Below are positions 16,894-27,400 of a stretch of DNA of 64,000 nucleotides, in pieces (the stretch's first letter is position 1; every line of letters starts with the position of its first letter). Below the pieces are notes generated by a model. The model worked only from the letters and a program-made list of their open reading frames with translations, was not told the origin of the DNA and did not search any database. A program made the translations under genes and the position numbers. The stretch comes from Aureispira sp964404215. GTDB taxonomy: Bacteria; Bacteroidota; Bacteroidia; Chitinophagales; Saprospiraceae. Where the stretch lies: NCBI GenBank assembly GCA_964404215.1, contig CAYOJF010000004.1:24206-88205 (forward strand). Direction: 5' to 3'.

Positions 16894-17715
16894 TTATTTT
16901 TCTTTGATTTTCTTGAATTGAGCGACTAGGATATAGTCGCTCAAACGTAGGTATAATCGACCTTGAGCGATGTTTATTTGTTCCGTTTTTTTATTTTCAA
17001 AAGGCAAAGAAATTTTTTGAGTTAAGAATGACTGAAGTTCGTAAGCTTGTATCTGATGTTCTTTTACGAAGAAGATTTGTTGTTCGTAAAGCTGAATTTG
17101 AGCTACATCTTGGACACTAATTGTTTTGAAGTAGGTAGCGTATTGGTCGAACACCAAAATACCATTTTCGGGCGAATTGAGGTAAATTTGATTTTGATAT
17201 TCTATCAATTGAGTTGGAGTAGGGAGGTCATCTGAAAGCATACTGAGGTCATTGCTTTCGAGTAGGATGTGATTTTGGGCGTCTATTTTTTTGAGCGTGA
17301 AGGTGTTATTGTCAAAAAGCCAAATATTATTATCAGAAGCAATTCCAATGGCTTGTACTTGGTCAATATTTAAGTCGGCTAAATCTTGACGACGGACTTC
17401 ACTTAGTGTTCTATCCAATATAACAACGGTTGTGTAGTCATTGTAATACACTAAAATGAAAAAGGGGTTTTGAACATCCACGCTACTTATTTCACCAAGA
17501 CTATTTTCATTGTATTCGTAAAGCAATTCTCCTTTGGCATCATATTTTAGTAGCGTGTGATCATTTTTGACAACAAAAAGATGTTGCATTTTATCGGTTA
17601 CAATCCAGCGAGCAGCAACAGGAATCGTGTCCACAATGACAAGTTCTTGTTTTTGGGCAAAGGCAGATAATGAGCCTACGAAAAAACTTACTAGGATAAC
17701 TAATAATTTAGTCAT
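16894..17715 (-). CDS. Secreted beta-propeller-like protein, unknown
   Basis: 273 residues from the ATG at 17715 (MTKLLVILVSFFVG), which opens a clean signal peptide ending SAFAQ; the longer frame from 17802 would bury it behind 29 residues. The mature part is a series of beta repeats with Lys/Asp and Ile/Val alternation (LLKYDAKGELLYEY, NIWLFDNNTFTLKKID), suggesting a propeller. It overlaps the end of lpxH by 8 bases, so coupled translation is likely. Function unknown. Confidence 0.75.
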   Translation of the reverse strand: MTKLLVILVSFFVGSLSAFAQKQELVIVDTIPVAARWIVTDKMQHLFVVKNDHTLLKYDAKGELLYEYNENSLGEISSVDVQNPFFILVYYNDYTTVVILDRTLSEVRRQDLADLNIDQVQAIGIASDNNIWLFDNNTFTLKKIDAQNHILLESNDLSMLSDDLPTPTQLIEYQNQIYLNSPENGILVFDQYATYFKTISVQDVAQIQLYEQQIFFVKEHQIQAYELQSFLTQKISLPFENKKTEQINIAQGRLYLRLSDYILVAQFKKIKEK

Positions 17716-18499
17716 ATAGATGATGGTGTTGTGCAGTTTGTAAATCATAGCTTTCATTTTCGAAGGCTTGGAGTGTGAGTTCGTTCTGATCAAAAACAGC
17801 ATAAGTGCAATAACTAAACCATTCTCCTAGGTTAATGTAACGACTACGATGATTGGGGAGTAGAATGTCTAGTGGAAGGTGTCTGTGTCCAAATAAAAAA
17901 TAATCAATTGCTGGATTTGTCTCTAATTTGTAATTAGCATACTGCAATAACCATTCTTTTTCTTTACCTAGAAAAAACTCTGGCTCTGTTTGAGCTGTTC
18001 TACTAGTGTGAGAGGCTTTATTGGCGATCCAGACCCCAATGTCAGGGTGGATCCAGCGAAAAAGCCATTGGCAAACTTTATTGGTGAAAACTTTTTTGAG
18101 TCGTTTGTAACCATAATCTCCTGGTCCTAATCCATCGCCATGAGCGATCAAAAAATGTTTGGTACCTAATTTGATTTGTAAAGGCTGACGGTGTATCTGA
18201 ACGCCAAGCTCTTTTTCAAAATAATCAAACATCCAAATATCATGATTGCCTACAAAAAAGTGAACCTCAATTCCCTGATCGACGAGTGCTGCAATTTTAC
18301 CTAATAATCGAACAGCACCCTTCGGTACAACGGATTTGTACTCAAACCAGAAGTCAAAAATATCTCCGACTAGATAAATAGCACTGGCATCTTTTTGTGC
18401 CATATTTAGCCAGCGTAATATTTTATATTCTCGAGTGCGGCTCTGTGATGGATTGGGTGCTCCTAGGTGAAAATCAGAAGCAAAATATATTTTGGACAT
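17708..18499 (-). CDS. lpxH: UDP-2,3-diacylglucosamine diphosphatase
   Basis: 263 residues. Calcineurin-like metallophosphatase motifs in order: SDFHLG (res 8-13), GDIFDFW, GNHD, HGDGLG and GHRH. The DFHLG opening and the GDYGYK-type insertion fit the LpxH branch, which hydrolyses UDP-2,3-diacylglucosamine to lipid X at the inner membrane in lipid A synthesis. Slightly longer than enterobacterial LpxH (about 240), usual for Bacteroidota. Confidence 0.9.
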   Translation of the reverse strand: MSKIYFASDFHLGAPNPSQSRTREYKILRWLNMAQKDASAIYLVGDIFDFWFEYKSVVPKGAVRLLGKIAALVDQGIEVHFFVGNHDIWMFDYFEKELGVQIHRQPLQIKLGTKHFLIAHGDGLGPGDYGYKRLKKVFTNKVCQWLFRWIHPDIGVWIANKASHTSRTAQTEPEFFLGKEKEWLLQYANYKLETNPAIDYFLFGHRHLPLDILLPNHRSRYINLGEWFSYCTYAVFDQNELTLQAFENESYDLQTAQHHHLYD

Positions 18500-18830
18500 A
18501 CCTAGAAGTTAGTGGTTTAGGAGATACTAAAGTAGGAAACATACCGTTAAAGAAGAAATAATAATAGTTGATACTTTTTTATGGATACAATTGTTACCTT
18601 TGCGACTGCAAAACGTATATCTAATTATATTCTCGTAGTTTTTTCTATGAAAAAAGTATTATTAGAACAAAATGTAAGGTCTTTTTCTCTTACTTCTCGC
18701 CTTATAGCGATAGAGGGTTAAACATGAGCTTGTGTAGGCTTCCAAAAACATTTTTATATTAGTACGGAAGTATATTGAATGACTACTACAAATCAAAATT
18801 ATCGAAAAAATAATCTTTACAAAAAGTATA
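18500..18830. other. Intergenic region with promoter element and two mini-ORFs
   Basis: Holds TACCTTTG at 18595-18602 (+), a perfect TAnnTTTG -7 element, but TTG upstream is 24 bases away. After it come an ATG-started 24-codon frame at 18647-18721 and a 20-codon frame at 18779-18841 whose stop overlaps the start of the next gene. Either could be a leader peptide; neither has independent support. Confidence 0.4.
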
Positions 18831-19772
18831 ATGAAGACTAAAAATATTCAAAAAAATAATTTTTCCGTCATCGAAAACATAGTTCTTCTTTCTATAGGGG
18901 CTATTATGATGGCAACAATTAATCCTATGGAGTGGATTTTTCTGAGACCGATCTCTACCTACTCTATAAGTATCATTTTTGGGTTGATTTTTATTGGGTT
19001 TGGTGCTTTAGCTTTACGTAAAGATAAAACTATTCTGATAAGTTTTGCTTCTTGTATTCTATTGTGTGCTCACATCAAGGATGGTCAAAAAAGTACTTTT
19101 GCCTATGCTTCGGCTTCTCAACAGACGCCAGAATTAAGTGTAGCTACTTTTTCTTTATCTAATCCTAACGAAATTAACTCGCTGGATCTAAATATTGAAG
19201 AAACCAAAGCAGATTTAATTACGGTACAGGTTCCTGCTAAGAGTATAGAAGGGGAGTGGCTAAAGGTAGAAGCATGCAAGAATTTCCCTTACTATCAAAA
19301 AACGATTTGTGGAGATAGTCTAGCTATGATCGTATTATCAAAAGCCGAAATAAAGGAATTAGATACGCTATGTTTTGATAATGCAATTAGTATTGCAGGT
19401 GTAGTACACCCAGATGGTTTTGAAGACGAAGTGGCATTTATTAGTACCCATCTTCCTAATAGTCTACCACACACCGAAGAACAACTTAGTTTGTTAAGTT
19501 CTTATATCCAAGAACACTATACGGATAGACCTTTTCTAACATTAAGTGGAAGTAGTGTTGAAACCTGGATGCCAGAAATAAAGCACTTTAAAAATGCTCA
19601 CTCACTATATGACAGCCGTACTGATATACCAATGACAAGTCCAGATAAGCATATTTTTTATTCTTCTAGCTTAGAATGTACTAGCTTCAAGAGCATATCA
19701 GAGGACAAAGGTATCTTAGCTACCTATAAGCTAAAACAAATCAAAAAGGAAATAAATACAGCTTCCCTTTAA
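18831..19772 (+). CDS. Membrane protein with degenerate endonuclease/exonuclease/phosphatase-like domain
   Basis: 313 residues. Three N-terminal membrane segments (about 13-30, 41-60, 66-80) followed by an extracytoplasmic domain laid out like EEP proteins of Bacteroidota: ATFSLSNPN..., ADLITVQV, AFISTHLP, then LTLSGSSVE where GDFN is expected, SPDKHIFYSS where DHIF is expected and DKGILATYKL where SDHxP is expected. The usual catalytic Asp, Asn and His residues are thus mostly missing. Probably catalytically dead; fold call is inference. Confidence 0.6.
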   Translation: MKTKNIQKNNFSVIENIVLLSIGAIMMATINPMEWIFLRPISTYSISIIFGLIFIGFGALALRKDKTILISFASCILLCAHIKDGQKSTFAYASASQQTPELSVATFSLSNPNEINSLDLNIEETKADLITVQVPAKSIEGEWLKVEACKNFPYYQKTICGDSLAMIVLSKAEIKELDTLCFDNAISIAGVVHPDGFEDEVAFISTHLPNSLPHTEEQLSLLSSYIQEHYTDRPFLTLSGSSVETWMPEIKHFKNAHSLYDSRTDIPMTSPDKHIFYSSSLECTSFKSISEDKGILATYKLKQIKKEINTASL

Positions 19773-19972
19773 TCAAATCTATTTTAAGTTGAAATAGAAA
19801 AATCGTTTTGTCATTATCAAAATCATAAAACTGATAACTTGGGGAACACATCCAAAGGCATATTCATAATAAGTTTGTACTTTTACATACCTACCATGTA
19901 ATTGAATAGAATAACAATTAAATTTTTATCTTCTATTTGATTGTTATTATAGTGTATAAACAAAATAGAATT

Positions 19973-21175
19973 ATGCGATTTTTAGTCTTTATGATTTTAG
20001 CAACAGCATTATTGATACAAAGCTGTTCGGATTCTCCAACCCCAACAACAGATTCATCTCCCACTACAAAGGCTGCAGCTAGTGAGGCACAGCCAACTAA
20101 TAATGCAATGACAGTTGCTACTCCACCTAAAGAGAAAGTGATACCAGCAGGACAATTGGTAACACTGAATGGGGCTATAAAAGGGATGAAAGAGGGGCAA
20201 AAAATATTCTTAGATAAGAAAACAATAGATGCCACTGAAATAGTAGCCTCAGGCAAACTAGATGCAACAGGTAATATTGTACTCAAAGGAGCTATCGTTA
20301 ATCCAGGAATCTATAGAGTAAGATTGGGTATTCGTTCGTTGTATTTATTGCTAGAAGGGGGCGAAACAGTTGATTTGAACGCAACTATGGATGGATATAA
20401 TATTACTTCCTCTTCAGTAAAAGGAGGATTGTATAGTGATGAAATGGCAAACTGGCAAGACGAAAAGGATAGTAAAAAGCTAGCAGATTATCTCAAAAAG
20501 AGTAAAGAAGCAAAGCCATTACTTCATTTGTATTTAGTCGAAAAACTAGATATTGTTAAGTATTTACCTCTATTCAAGAAGGTAAGAGATGAACTACAAG
20601 CAGCCTACCCCAATATCCCTTATACTAGTAAATTTAACTCTAAAATACTGACTGTAGAAGCTGAAATTAAATCTCAGCCAGTAGCAATGGGACAGCCAGC
20701 ACCAGAGATTAATCTACCTAGCCCAGATGGTAAAAAAATTGCCTTGTCTTCTCTCAAAGGAAAAGTAGTCTTAGTAGATTTTTGGGCGAGTTGGTGTGGA
20801 CCTTGTCGTCGAGTCAATCCACAGGTGGTAGCTATGTATAAGAAATATAAACCCAAAGGGTTTGATATCTATAGTGTGTCGTTTGATGGAGTTGATGATC
20901 GAAGAATGGCCATGCATCAAGGAAATCAAAATAGCATAGAACAAGATAAAGAAAACCAACGTAAGGCATGGATAGCTGCTATAGCAAAAGATAAACTAGA
21001 GTGGTCTAGTCATGTGAGTGAACTACGTGGATGGAGTAGTCAGATAGCCAAAGTTTATGGCGTGAATTCTATTCCTCGTACTTTTTTATTAGATAAGAGT
21101 GGAGTGGTTCGTTATATGAATTTGCATGGAGTACAACTTGAAAATGCTGTCAAAGAACTTTTAGCAGAAAAATAG
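19973..21175 (+). CDS. TlpA-like thiol:disulfide lipoprotein, DUF4369 + AhpC/TSA
   Basis: 400 residues from the ATG at 19973 (MRFLVFMILAT), which starts a lipoprotein signal with LLIQSC; the frame extends 12 residues upstream without merit. N-terminal half resembles DUF4369 (GAIKGMKEGQKIFLDKK, IVNPGIYRVRLG). C-terminal thioredoxin fold carries FWASWCGPCRRVNP with the CxxC redox pair and a cis-Pro IPRTFLLDK. Periplasm-facing reductase of disulfides, common in Bacteroidota. Confidence 0.9.
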   Translation: MRFLVFMILATALLIQSCSDSPTPTTDSSPTTKAAASEAQPTNNAMTVATPPKEKVIPAGQLVTLNGAIKGMKEGQKIFLDKKTIDATEIVASGKLDATGNIVLKGAIVNPGIYRVRLGIRSLYLLLEGGETVDLNATMDGYNITSSSVKGGLYSDEMANWQDEKDSKKLADYLKKSKEAKPLLHLYLVEKLDIVKYLPLFKKVRDELQAAYPNIPYTSKFNSKILTVEAEIKSQPVAMGQPAPEINLPSPDGKKIALSSLKGKVVLVDFWASWCGPCRRVNPQVVAMYKKYKPKGFDIYSVSFDGVDDRRMAMHQGNQNSIEQDKENQRKAWIAAIAKDKLEWSSHVSELRGWSSQIAKVYGVNSIPRTFLLDKSGVVRYMNLHGVQLENAVKELLAEK

Positions 21176-21388
21176 AGTTGTAAGGGAGATATGTTTGAAA
21201 TCGATGCAGGAGAGGGGGCTTTTTGTAGCACTCTACTTGATAATCATTATTATTTAAACAACTTCTTTTTGATTACTATCAAAAAAAGCCTTATTTTGCG
21301 GTCTCTTTCCGAAAAAGATGCTTCTAAAGCAATATTTTGAAGAAAAAGAGAGTGTTTAACACCTTTGGGGTTAAACTTTATACAGGTT

Positions 21389-21421
21389 ATTTGAATATAT
21401 TCAAATAAAAAACTACCTTCG
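21389..21421 (+). promoter_or_regulatory. Promoter with 18-bp perfect palindrome, upstream of yceD-rpmF
   Basis: ATTTGAATATATTCAAAT (21389-21406) is a perfect palindrome overlapping the TTTG element (21390-21393); 20 bases further is TACCTTCG (21414-21421), one mismatch from TAnnTTTG. The palindrome covers the -33 box, so a dimeric repressor could act here. Confidence 0.5.
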
Positions 21422-21453
21422 CACGGCGTTTTTTGAAACAACTATATTCCACT

Positions 21454-21999
21454 ATGAAAGTTCTTAGAGCTTATTCAATCAATTTTGCAAGCCTCGCAGA
21501 TGGCAAGCATGAGTTTGATTATGAAATAGACCAAAAGTTTTTTGATCAGTTCGAAGATTCCTTTATTAAGAAAGGAAATGTCAAGGTCAGTATGACAATG
21601 AATAAATCAATGCATTGTCTAGAATTAGATTTTGAAGTGGAGGGCGTAGTCGAAACAGTCTGTGATATTTGTGCAGAAGATTTTGATTTGCCAATAGAAG
21701 GAGAGGAAATGATTATCGTTAAGATGGTAACAGAACCTCCCACAGAAAATAATGAACTGAATGTAATTTACATCTCCTTAGGGGAAACAGCGATCAGTGT
21801 TGCTCAGATGATTTATGAACTAATCATTTTGAGTATCCCGATACAGAAGACCCATCCAAGAGATGAGAATGATAATCTTACTTGTAATCCAAAAGTATTA
21901 GAGTACTTGAAGATCAGTGAGGAAAATGTGGCTAAACTAGCCGAAGAACAAAAAAATACAAACCCTATTTGGGACGAGTTGAAAAAATTAAAAAAGTAA
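21454..21999 (+). CDS. YceD/DUF177 family protein
   Basis: 181 residues from ATG 21454 (MKVLRAYSINFASL); the frame's TTG start at 21433 adds seven residues and is less likely. DUF177 pattern: VEGVVETVCDICAEDFDLPIEGE with the C-x-x-C pair, late TCNPKVLEYL. The family is almost always encoded just before rpmF, as here (6-base gap), and in plants/bacteria is linked to 23S rRNA accumulation. Role in this organism inferred from that. Confidence 0.9.
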   Translation: MKVLRAYSINFASLADGKHEFDYEIDQKFFDQFEDSFIKKGNVKVSMTMNKSMHCLELDFEVEGVVETVCDICAEDFDLPIEGEEMIIVKMVTEPPTENNELNVIYISLGETAISVAQMIYELIILSIPIQKTHPRDENDNLTCNPKVLEYLKISEENVAKLAEEQKNTNPIWDELKKLKK

Positions 22000-22005
22000 T
22001 AGAAG

Positions 22006-22248
22006 ATGGCACATCCTAAGAGTAGAATTTCGAAGCAGCGTAAACGTAAACGTCGTACACATTATAAAATCACTGATACGCCGAATATCGTGAGCTGTGC
22101 TAGCTGTGGAGCACCTAAACTAAGACACACTATTTGTGGCGAGTGTGGTGTTTATCGTGGTCGTACTATCATCAAACAAGCAGAGGAAATCTCTTTTGAT
22201 GAGAATGTAGAAACGACGATTGATGACGTAACAGTTGATGAGGACTAG
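22006..22248 (+). CDS. rpmF: 50S ribosomal protein L32
   Basis: 80 residues. MAHPKSRISKQRKRKRRTH is the L32 start, and CASCGAPKLRHTICGECG supplies the four-Cys zinc site (C-x2-C...C-x2-C). Acidic C-terminal extension of about 20 residues beyond the core, as in Bacteroidota. Co-transcribed with yceD; followed by a strong terminator. Confidence 0.97.
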   Translation: MAHPKSRISKQRKRKRRTHYKITDTPNIVSCASCGAPKLRHTICGECGVYRGRTIIKQAEEISFDENVETTIDDVTVDED

Positions 22249-22287
22249 TAGCTAAACTACTACCCTTATTCTGCAATCAAAAGATAT

Positions 22288-22327
22288 AACTCTTATTCCT
22301 TACCTAATACAAGGAATAAGAGTTTTT
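22288..22327 (+). terminator. Terminator after rpmF
   Basis: Arms AACTCTTATTCCTT and AAGGAATAAGAGTT, 14 perfect pairs, 9-base loop, followed by TTT. Separates rpmF from thrS. Confidence 0.88.
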
Positions 22328-22383
22328 CTGTTTGTATTTATCAATGAAAACTTAATAATCCAATTTTAAATAAAAAAAACATT

Positions 22384-24363
22384 ATGATTAACATCACACT
22401 TCCTGATGGCAGCGTCCGTAAGTATGAATCAGGAGTAACAGGGCTAGAAATAGCAAAATCAATTAGTGAAGGTTTAGCACGCAATGTCATTGCAACCAAA
22501 GTAAATGGCGAAGTATGGGACGCTACTCGTTCTATTGATACCGATGCGACTATTCAATTATTGACCTTTAGAGATGATGATGGAAAAGCAACCTTTTGGC
22601 ACTCCTCTGCTCACTTAATGGCGGAAGCTTTGGAAGCACTCTATCCAGGAGTTAAATTTGGGGCAGGTCCTTCCCTCGAAAATGGATTTTATTATGATAT
22701 AGATTTGGGCGAAGGTAGAACCTTGTCTAGCAATGATTTTGATAAAATCGAGAAAAAAATGCTAGAACTCGCTCGCCAAAAGAATGAATACCTACGCGAA
22801 GAGGTATCTAAGGCAGATGCAATCAAGTATTTTGAAGAAAAAGGAGATCCATACAAATTAGAATTACTCCAAAAATTGGAAGATGGTTCGATCACTTTTT
22901 ACAAGCAAGGTGGTTTTACGGATCTTTGTAGAGGACCACATATTCCTAATACAAGCAAAATTAAGGCAGTCAAATTGACCAAACTTTCTGGTGCTTATTG
23001 GCAAAATAATGAGAATAACAATGTTATGACTCGTGTCTATGGTATTACTTTCCCGAAAGCCAAAGAGCTGAAAGAATATCTAGCGATGCTAGAAGAGGCA
23101 AAAAAACGTGATCACCGTAAGATAGGCAAAGAATTAGAACTGTTTATGTTCTCTGAGAAAGTAGGGGCAGGGTTGCCAATTTGGCTAGCAAAAGGGACGG
23201 CACTGAGAAACCGTCTACAAGACTTTTTGACTAAGGAACAAGTAAAACGTGGCTACCAGCTGGTAACAACACCACATATTGGACACAAAAATCTTTACAT
23301 TACTTCTGGTCATTACGAGAAGTATGGGGAAGATAGTTTTCAGCCAATTATGACTCCGAAAGAAGGAGAGGAGTTCTATTTGAAACCAATGAACTGTCCA
23401 CACCACTGTGAAATTTATGCTCACAAACCACATTCTTACAAAGAGTTACCTTTGCGTATAGCAGAGTTTGGTACGGTTTATCGCTATGAGCAGAGCGGGG
23501 AGTTACACGGACTTTCTCGTGTACGTTGTTTTACACAAGATGATGCTCACCTTTTCTGTACGGTCGATCAGCTCAAGGATGAGTTTATTGATGTACTGAA
23601 TTTGACATTATATGTCTTCAAAAAGATGGGCTTTTCAGACTTTACGGCTCAGATTTCGCTCAGAGATCCAGAGAACCCAACCAAATACATTGGGTCGGAT
23701 GAAAACTGGAATGCAGCAGAAAGTGCTATTATTGAGGCAACTCAAGAACTAGAATTAAAGACAGTAACAGAACTAGGAGAAGCGGCTTTTTATGGTCCTA
23801 AACTAGATTTCATGGTAAAGGATGCTTTAGGGCGTTCTTGGCAGCTAGGAACGATTCAGGTAGATTACAATTTGCCAGAGCGTTTTGAGCTAGAGTATAT
23901 TGGGTCGGACAATGCACCACATCGTCCTGTAATGATTCACCGTGCACCATTTGGTTCGTTAGAGCGTTTTATTTCTGTATTGATAGAGCATACGGCAGGT
24001 AAGTTTCCACTATGGTTAACGCCAGAACAGTTTGCGATTCTACCAATTTCGGAGAAATTCGTTGAATATGCAGAGAAAGTGAAAGCTCAATTGGCGGAAC
24101 ATGATATTCGTGGCTATATGGATGATAGAAATGAGAGCTTAAAGCGTAAAATCCGTGATGCTGAGGTCAAAAAAGTACCTATCATGTTAATTGTAGGTGG
24201 TGATGATCAAGATAACGAAACGGTTTCTGTTCGTCTACAAGGGCTAGAGAATGGTGACAAAGGAGCCATGCCTGTTATGGACTTTGTACACTTCTTCAAA
24301 GGGTTACTAGATGCCGAAGAACATGGAGCTAGTATTTTCCAAAAAGAAGAGGCTGAGGCTTAA
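22384..24363 (+). CDS. thrS: Threonyl-tRNA synthetase
   Basis: 659 residues, full length. N-terminal TGS domain (1-62), editing domain with HSSAHLMAEAL and later CRGPHI zinc/editing motif, class II core with LRNRLQDF, MNCPHHCEIY (catalytic zinc Cys), RYEQSGELHGLSRVRCFTQDDAH and HRAPFGSLERF, then the anticodon-binding domain. Attaches Thr to tRNA-Thr. In many bacteria infC-rpmI-rplT follow; here a terminator and a reversed NACHT gene follow instead. Confidence 0.97.
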   Translation: MINITLPDGSVRKYESGVTGLEIAKSISEGLARNVIATKVNGEVWDATRSIDTDATIQLLTFRDDDGKATFWHSSAHLMAEALEALYPGVKFGAGPSLENGFYYDIDLGEGRTLSSNDFDKIEKKMLELARQKNEYLREEVSKADAIKYFEEKGDPYKLELLQKLEDGSITFYKQGGFTDLCRGPHIPNTSKIKAVKLTKLSGAYWQNNENNNVMTRVYGITFPKAKELKEYLAMLEEAKKRDHRKIGKELELFMFSEKVGAGLPIWLAKGTALRNRLQDFLTKEQVKRGYQLVTTPHIGHKNLYITSGHYEKYGEDSFQPIMTPKEGEEFYLKPMNCPHHCEIYAHKPHSYKELPLRIAEFGTVYRYEQSGELHGLSRVRCFTQDDAHLFCTVDQLKDEFIDVLNLTLYVFKKMGFSDFTAQISLRDPENPTKYIGSDENWNAAESAIIEATQELELKTVTELGEAAFYGPKLDFMVKDALGRSWQLGTIQVDYNLPERFELEYIGSDNAPHRPVMIHRAPFGSLERFISVLIEHTAGKFPLWLTPEQFAILPISEKFVEYAEKVKAQLAEHDIRGYMDDRNESLKRKIRDAEVKKVPIMLIVGGDDQDNETVSVRLQGLENGDKGAMPVMDFVHFFKGLLDAEEHGASIFQKEEAEA

Positions 24364-24391
24364 ATATAGCCAAGGCTTGAAATATACAAGG

Positions 24392-24432
24392 CGACTATTG
24401 GAGTGTAGAACTCTGGTAGTCGTTTCTTTTTT
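24392..24432 (+). terminator. Terminator after thrS
   Basis: Outer stem CGACTA/TAGTCG with inner GAGT/ACTC pairs, followed by TTTCTTTTTT. It ends 20 bases before the stop of the opposing NACHT gene. Confidence 0.8.
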
Positions 24433-24452
24433 GATTGATAAAAGACTGCTTT

Positions 24453-27400
24453 CTATAAAGGGAATTTATAATAGTTTTCTAAAGAACGCTTGAAAAAGTG
24501 TGAGTAAAGATAATTTTCATCTCTTTTTTCTCCATCAGGAATAAGTGTTGATTTAATAAATTCCATCAAATTTTTATTAAACTCATTATTGTAATTTGAA
24601 ATTATTCGTTCCGCCAAAGAAATTCTATTCTTTAAGATTAAAATATAGATTAGATCAAATGATAAATCTTGTCGTGCTATTTCTTTTATACCTTTTAGTT
24701 TGAGGAAATTCTCTATTTCTTTAAACTTGTCGTTCCATGTTAATATAACTAATACAGACATATAATCACTTTCTTTATAGTTTTTGACTGCATTGGGGCT
24801 CAAAATGAGCTTAGTTGCTTCTTCCTTTTTTTCAAAGTAGGCAAAGTAATATTTAGCTAATTCAATTTCATGATCTTCTGTTAAGGTGATATAATACTCT
24901 CCGATTTCAAAATCATTGAGTTTTTGTTTTTTGTGAGGAATTATTTTTTTTATAAGAGGAAGCATTGAATAGGGGTCTATTAAAACATTCTTTCCTAGTT
25001 CGAGATTTCTATCTCGAATAGTTTTTAATAGATTCTGTGTCGTTTTTAAATCAAGATTAGAGTTCGTTATAATAAGTTTTTCAATAAAGCCTTTGAAGGT
25101 GACATTAGATAAAGTTGAGTAAGATAACTTACAATATTTGATGCTATTAAAGGTAGAATGATCGAAAAATACGCTACTAAAGTTAGTATTTATATTTAAG
25201 AATGAAACATTATTGAATTTACAATTATCTAGGAATCTTGGAGTGTTGATTTTTATATTGTTAAACTTTTTATAGTTGTATATTTCATGTAAAATATGAA
25301 ATATTGCAGTTTGATTGCCTTGGTTTTCTCCTTTCAATAAATCTATATAGTATGCTTTAGCTATATATCTAAAAAAAGACATGCGAGCTAAAAGATAGCT
25401 TACAAAAGCTTGTATTAAAAACACTAATACAAGCTTAAAAATTACACCTAAAATAACTAATAGTATGAGTATAAAATAGAAGTAAGTGTTTAGTACTAGG
25501 ATAGCTTCCTCATCTTGTGGTGCTCCCCACCAATAGACATTTGCCCAAAAAATTATTGAAAGGAAAGATAAGGCTTTTGATATTTTTGATTGAGAACTGA
25601 ATAAATTGAAAAGAACTAAACCAATTCCTCCAATTAGACTTACAACCTTAAATGTATATGCCCCACCCAAATAATAGTACATTATGAATGTAGATAATAT
25701 AGATATTGCACTAGATAATATTAAACCAAATGTTTGATGTGGTGATACTGAGGAAAGATGAGTACTGTGAAAACAATAGTTAGATAGTTTAAAGAGGAAT
25801 CCTTTTATTTTAGCTTGGATAGTTTTATTATTTGTAATAACTAATAATGAAGGTAAATCATTTTTGAATTTTATATTTCTTTCTTGTCTTTTTCGAGATA
25901 TTTCATCATAGGTGAAATCTATTATTTCTGTAGTCCAATCCGCTTGGATTAATGGGTTTTTATGTACTTTAGAATTATTACTCTTGAGTAAGTTGATTAT
26001 TTTTGCTGCAACAAAAAATTCAAAGAACGACTTATGGACAAATTTATACTCATCGTCTATATCAATTTCTAGGAAATAAGCAGAAAGAATTTCTCTTTCA
26101 AGCCCTTCTAAATTCTGAGGTGTCTCTAGAAAAGAATACTGGGTGTTGGTTTTAAGAAATTCACGTAATTTTTTGATAATGAAAGTGCCTTTTTGTTTGA
26201 GGTGTCCGCTTAAATAGAATGATTCAGCAATTTCACTATAAAATTCATTTAAAAATTTTTGTTTTTGATTTTCATGACCTAAAAATGCAGATTGAATTGC
26301 TTTTGAATTCTGCCTATTAACCCAATAGTTGATATATCTTCCCATTACTTCGTTTGCAGATAAATTCTCTTGATGATGTATCAAGTCAGGAATCATCTCA
26401 CGAATGATATGCATCATTGAAGGTCTTTTACATAGGGCTAATAGTGCTTCATTTGTAGTTAACCATTCAAAGTATGTAATATATTTTTGAGGGTAATACC
26501 TTCTCAGATATTCTTTTATTTCGATATGCCCTAAATCTTCAAGTTTAATTACTTCAGTATAAGGTCCTGTTTGAATGGATTCATGCCCTTTTGATGGAAT
26601 ATTTAGACTTGTATTCCTACTGAGTTTATCGATAAAATAAGAAGGACGTCCTGACAAAATAATTTTATTATTAGTGGTCGCTAATTGCCAGATTTGCTTA
26701 AATTGTTCATACTGTTGTTCATGGGTACCAATATATCCCATTTCATCAAAGGAGTCTATTAAGAAAAGTATTTTTCCTTTTTGAACTAACTTTTCAAAAA
26801 GTGCATAATTAACACCTAAGTTTTTAGATACAAATGATTCTATCAACTTATCAACCCCACCATGTATTGGAGATGTATTTGTTAATGAAATAAAAACAGG
26901 GTATCTAATTATTTGCTTTTCATTTAAAATGGTTTGAGCTATAGTTGCTGCATAGTATTTAAAAAAAGAGGTTTTTCCCATGCCATAATCTCCTAATAAG
27001 ACTAAATGTTTTGCCTCATTATTATTCTTTAACCAAGTATTGAAGTGTACTTCTAATCGTTTCTTTTTTTGTTTAGCAGAGTTTTCTAATTGCCAATTGG
27101 GAGAGATGAAAGTTTCTTTTAATGTTTTTCTATCTGAAGTATCTTTAATTGCAGAAAAGAGTTTATCATTTTCAAATCCATCAATCAATTTATTTTTGAG
27201 ATAGGGGGCAAAGTCTATACTATTATTTAGCAAATGATCTTCTGTCCAAACAAGAAATGATTTAACACTAAGTTTAGTTTTTATTCTACCATTTGTAATG
27301 ATGTAATAATAATGGATATTAATGTTTTTATTTGGATTAGTTTTATACTTAGAAGTATCAATTCTTTGTAATGAATTGAAAGCATCCTCTTGCATTTGAA

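Noticed and set aside
21191..21340. 49-codon frame between the TlpA-like gene and yceD
   Set aside because: No signal, family or promoter support; could exist but I cannot defend it.
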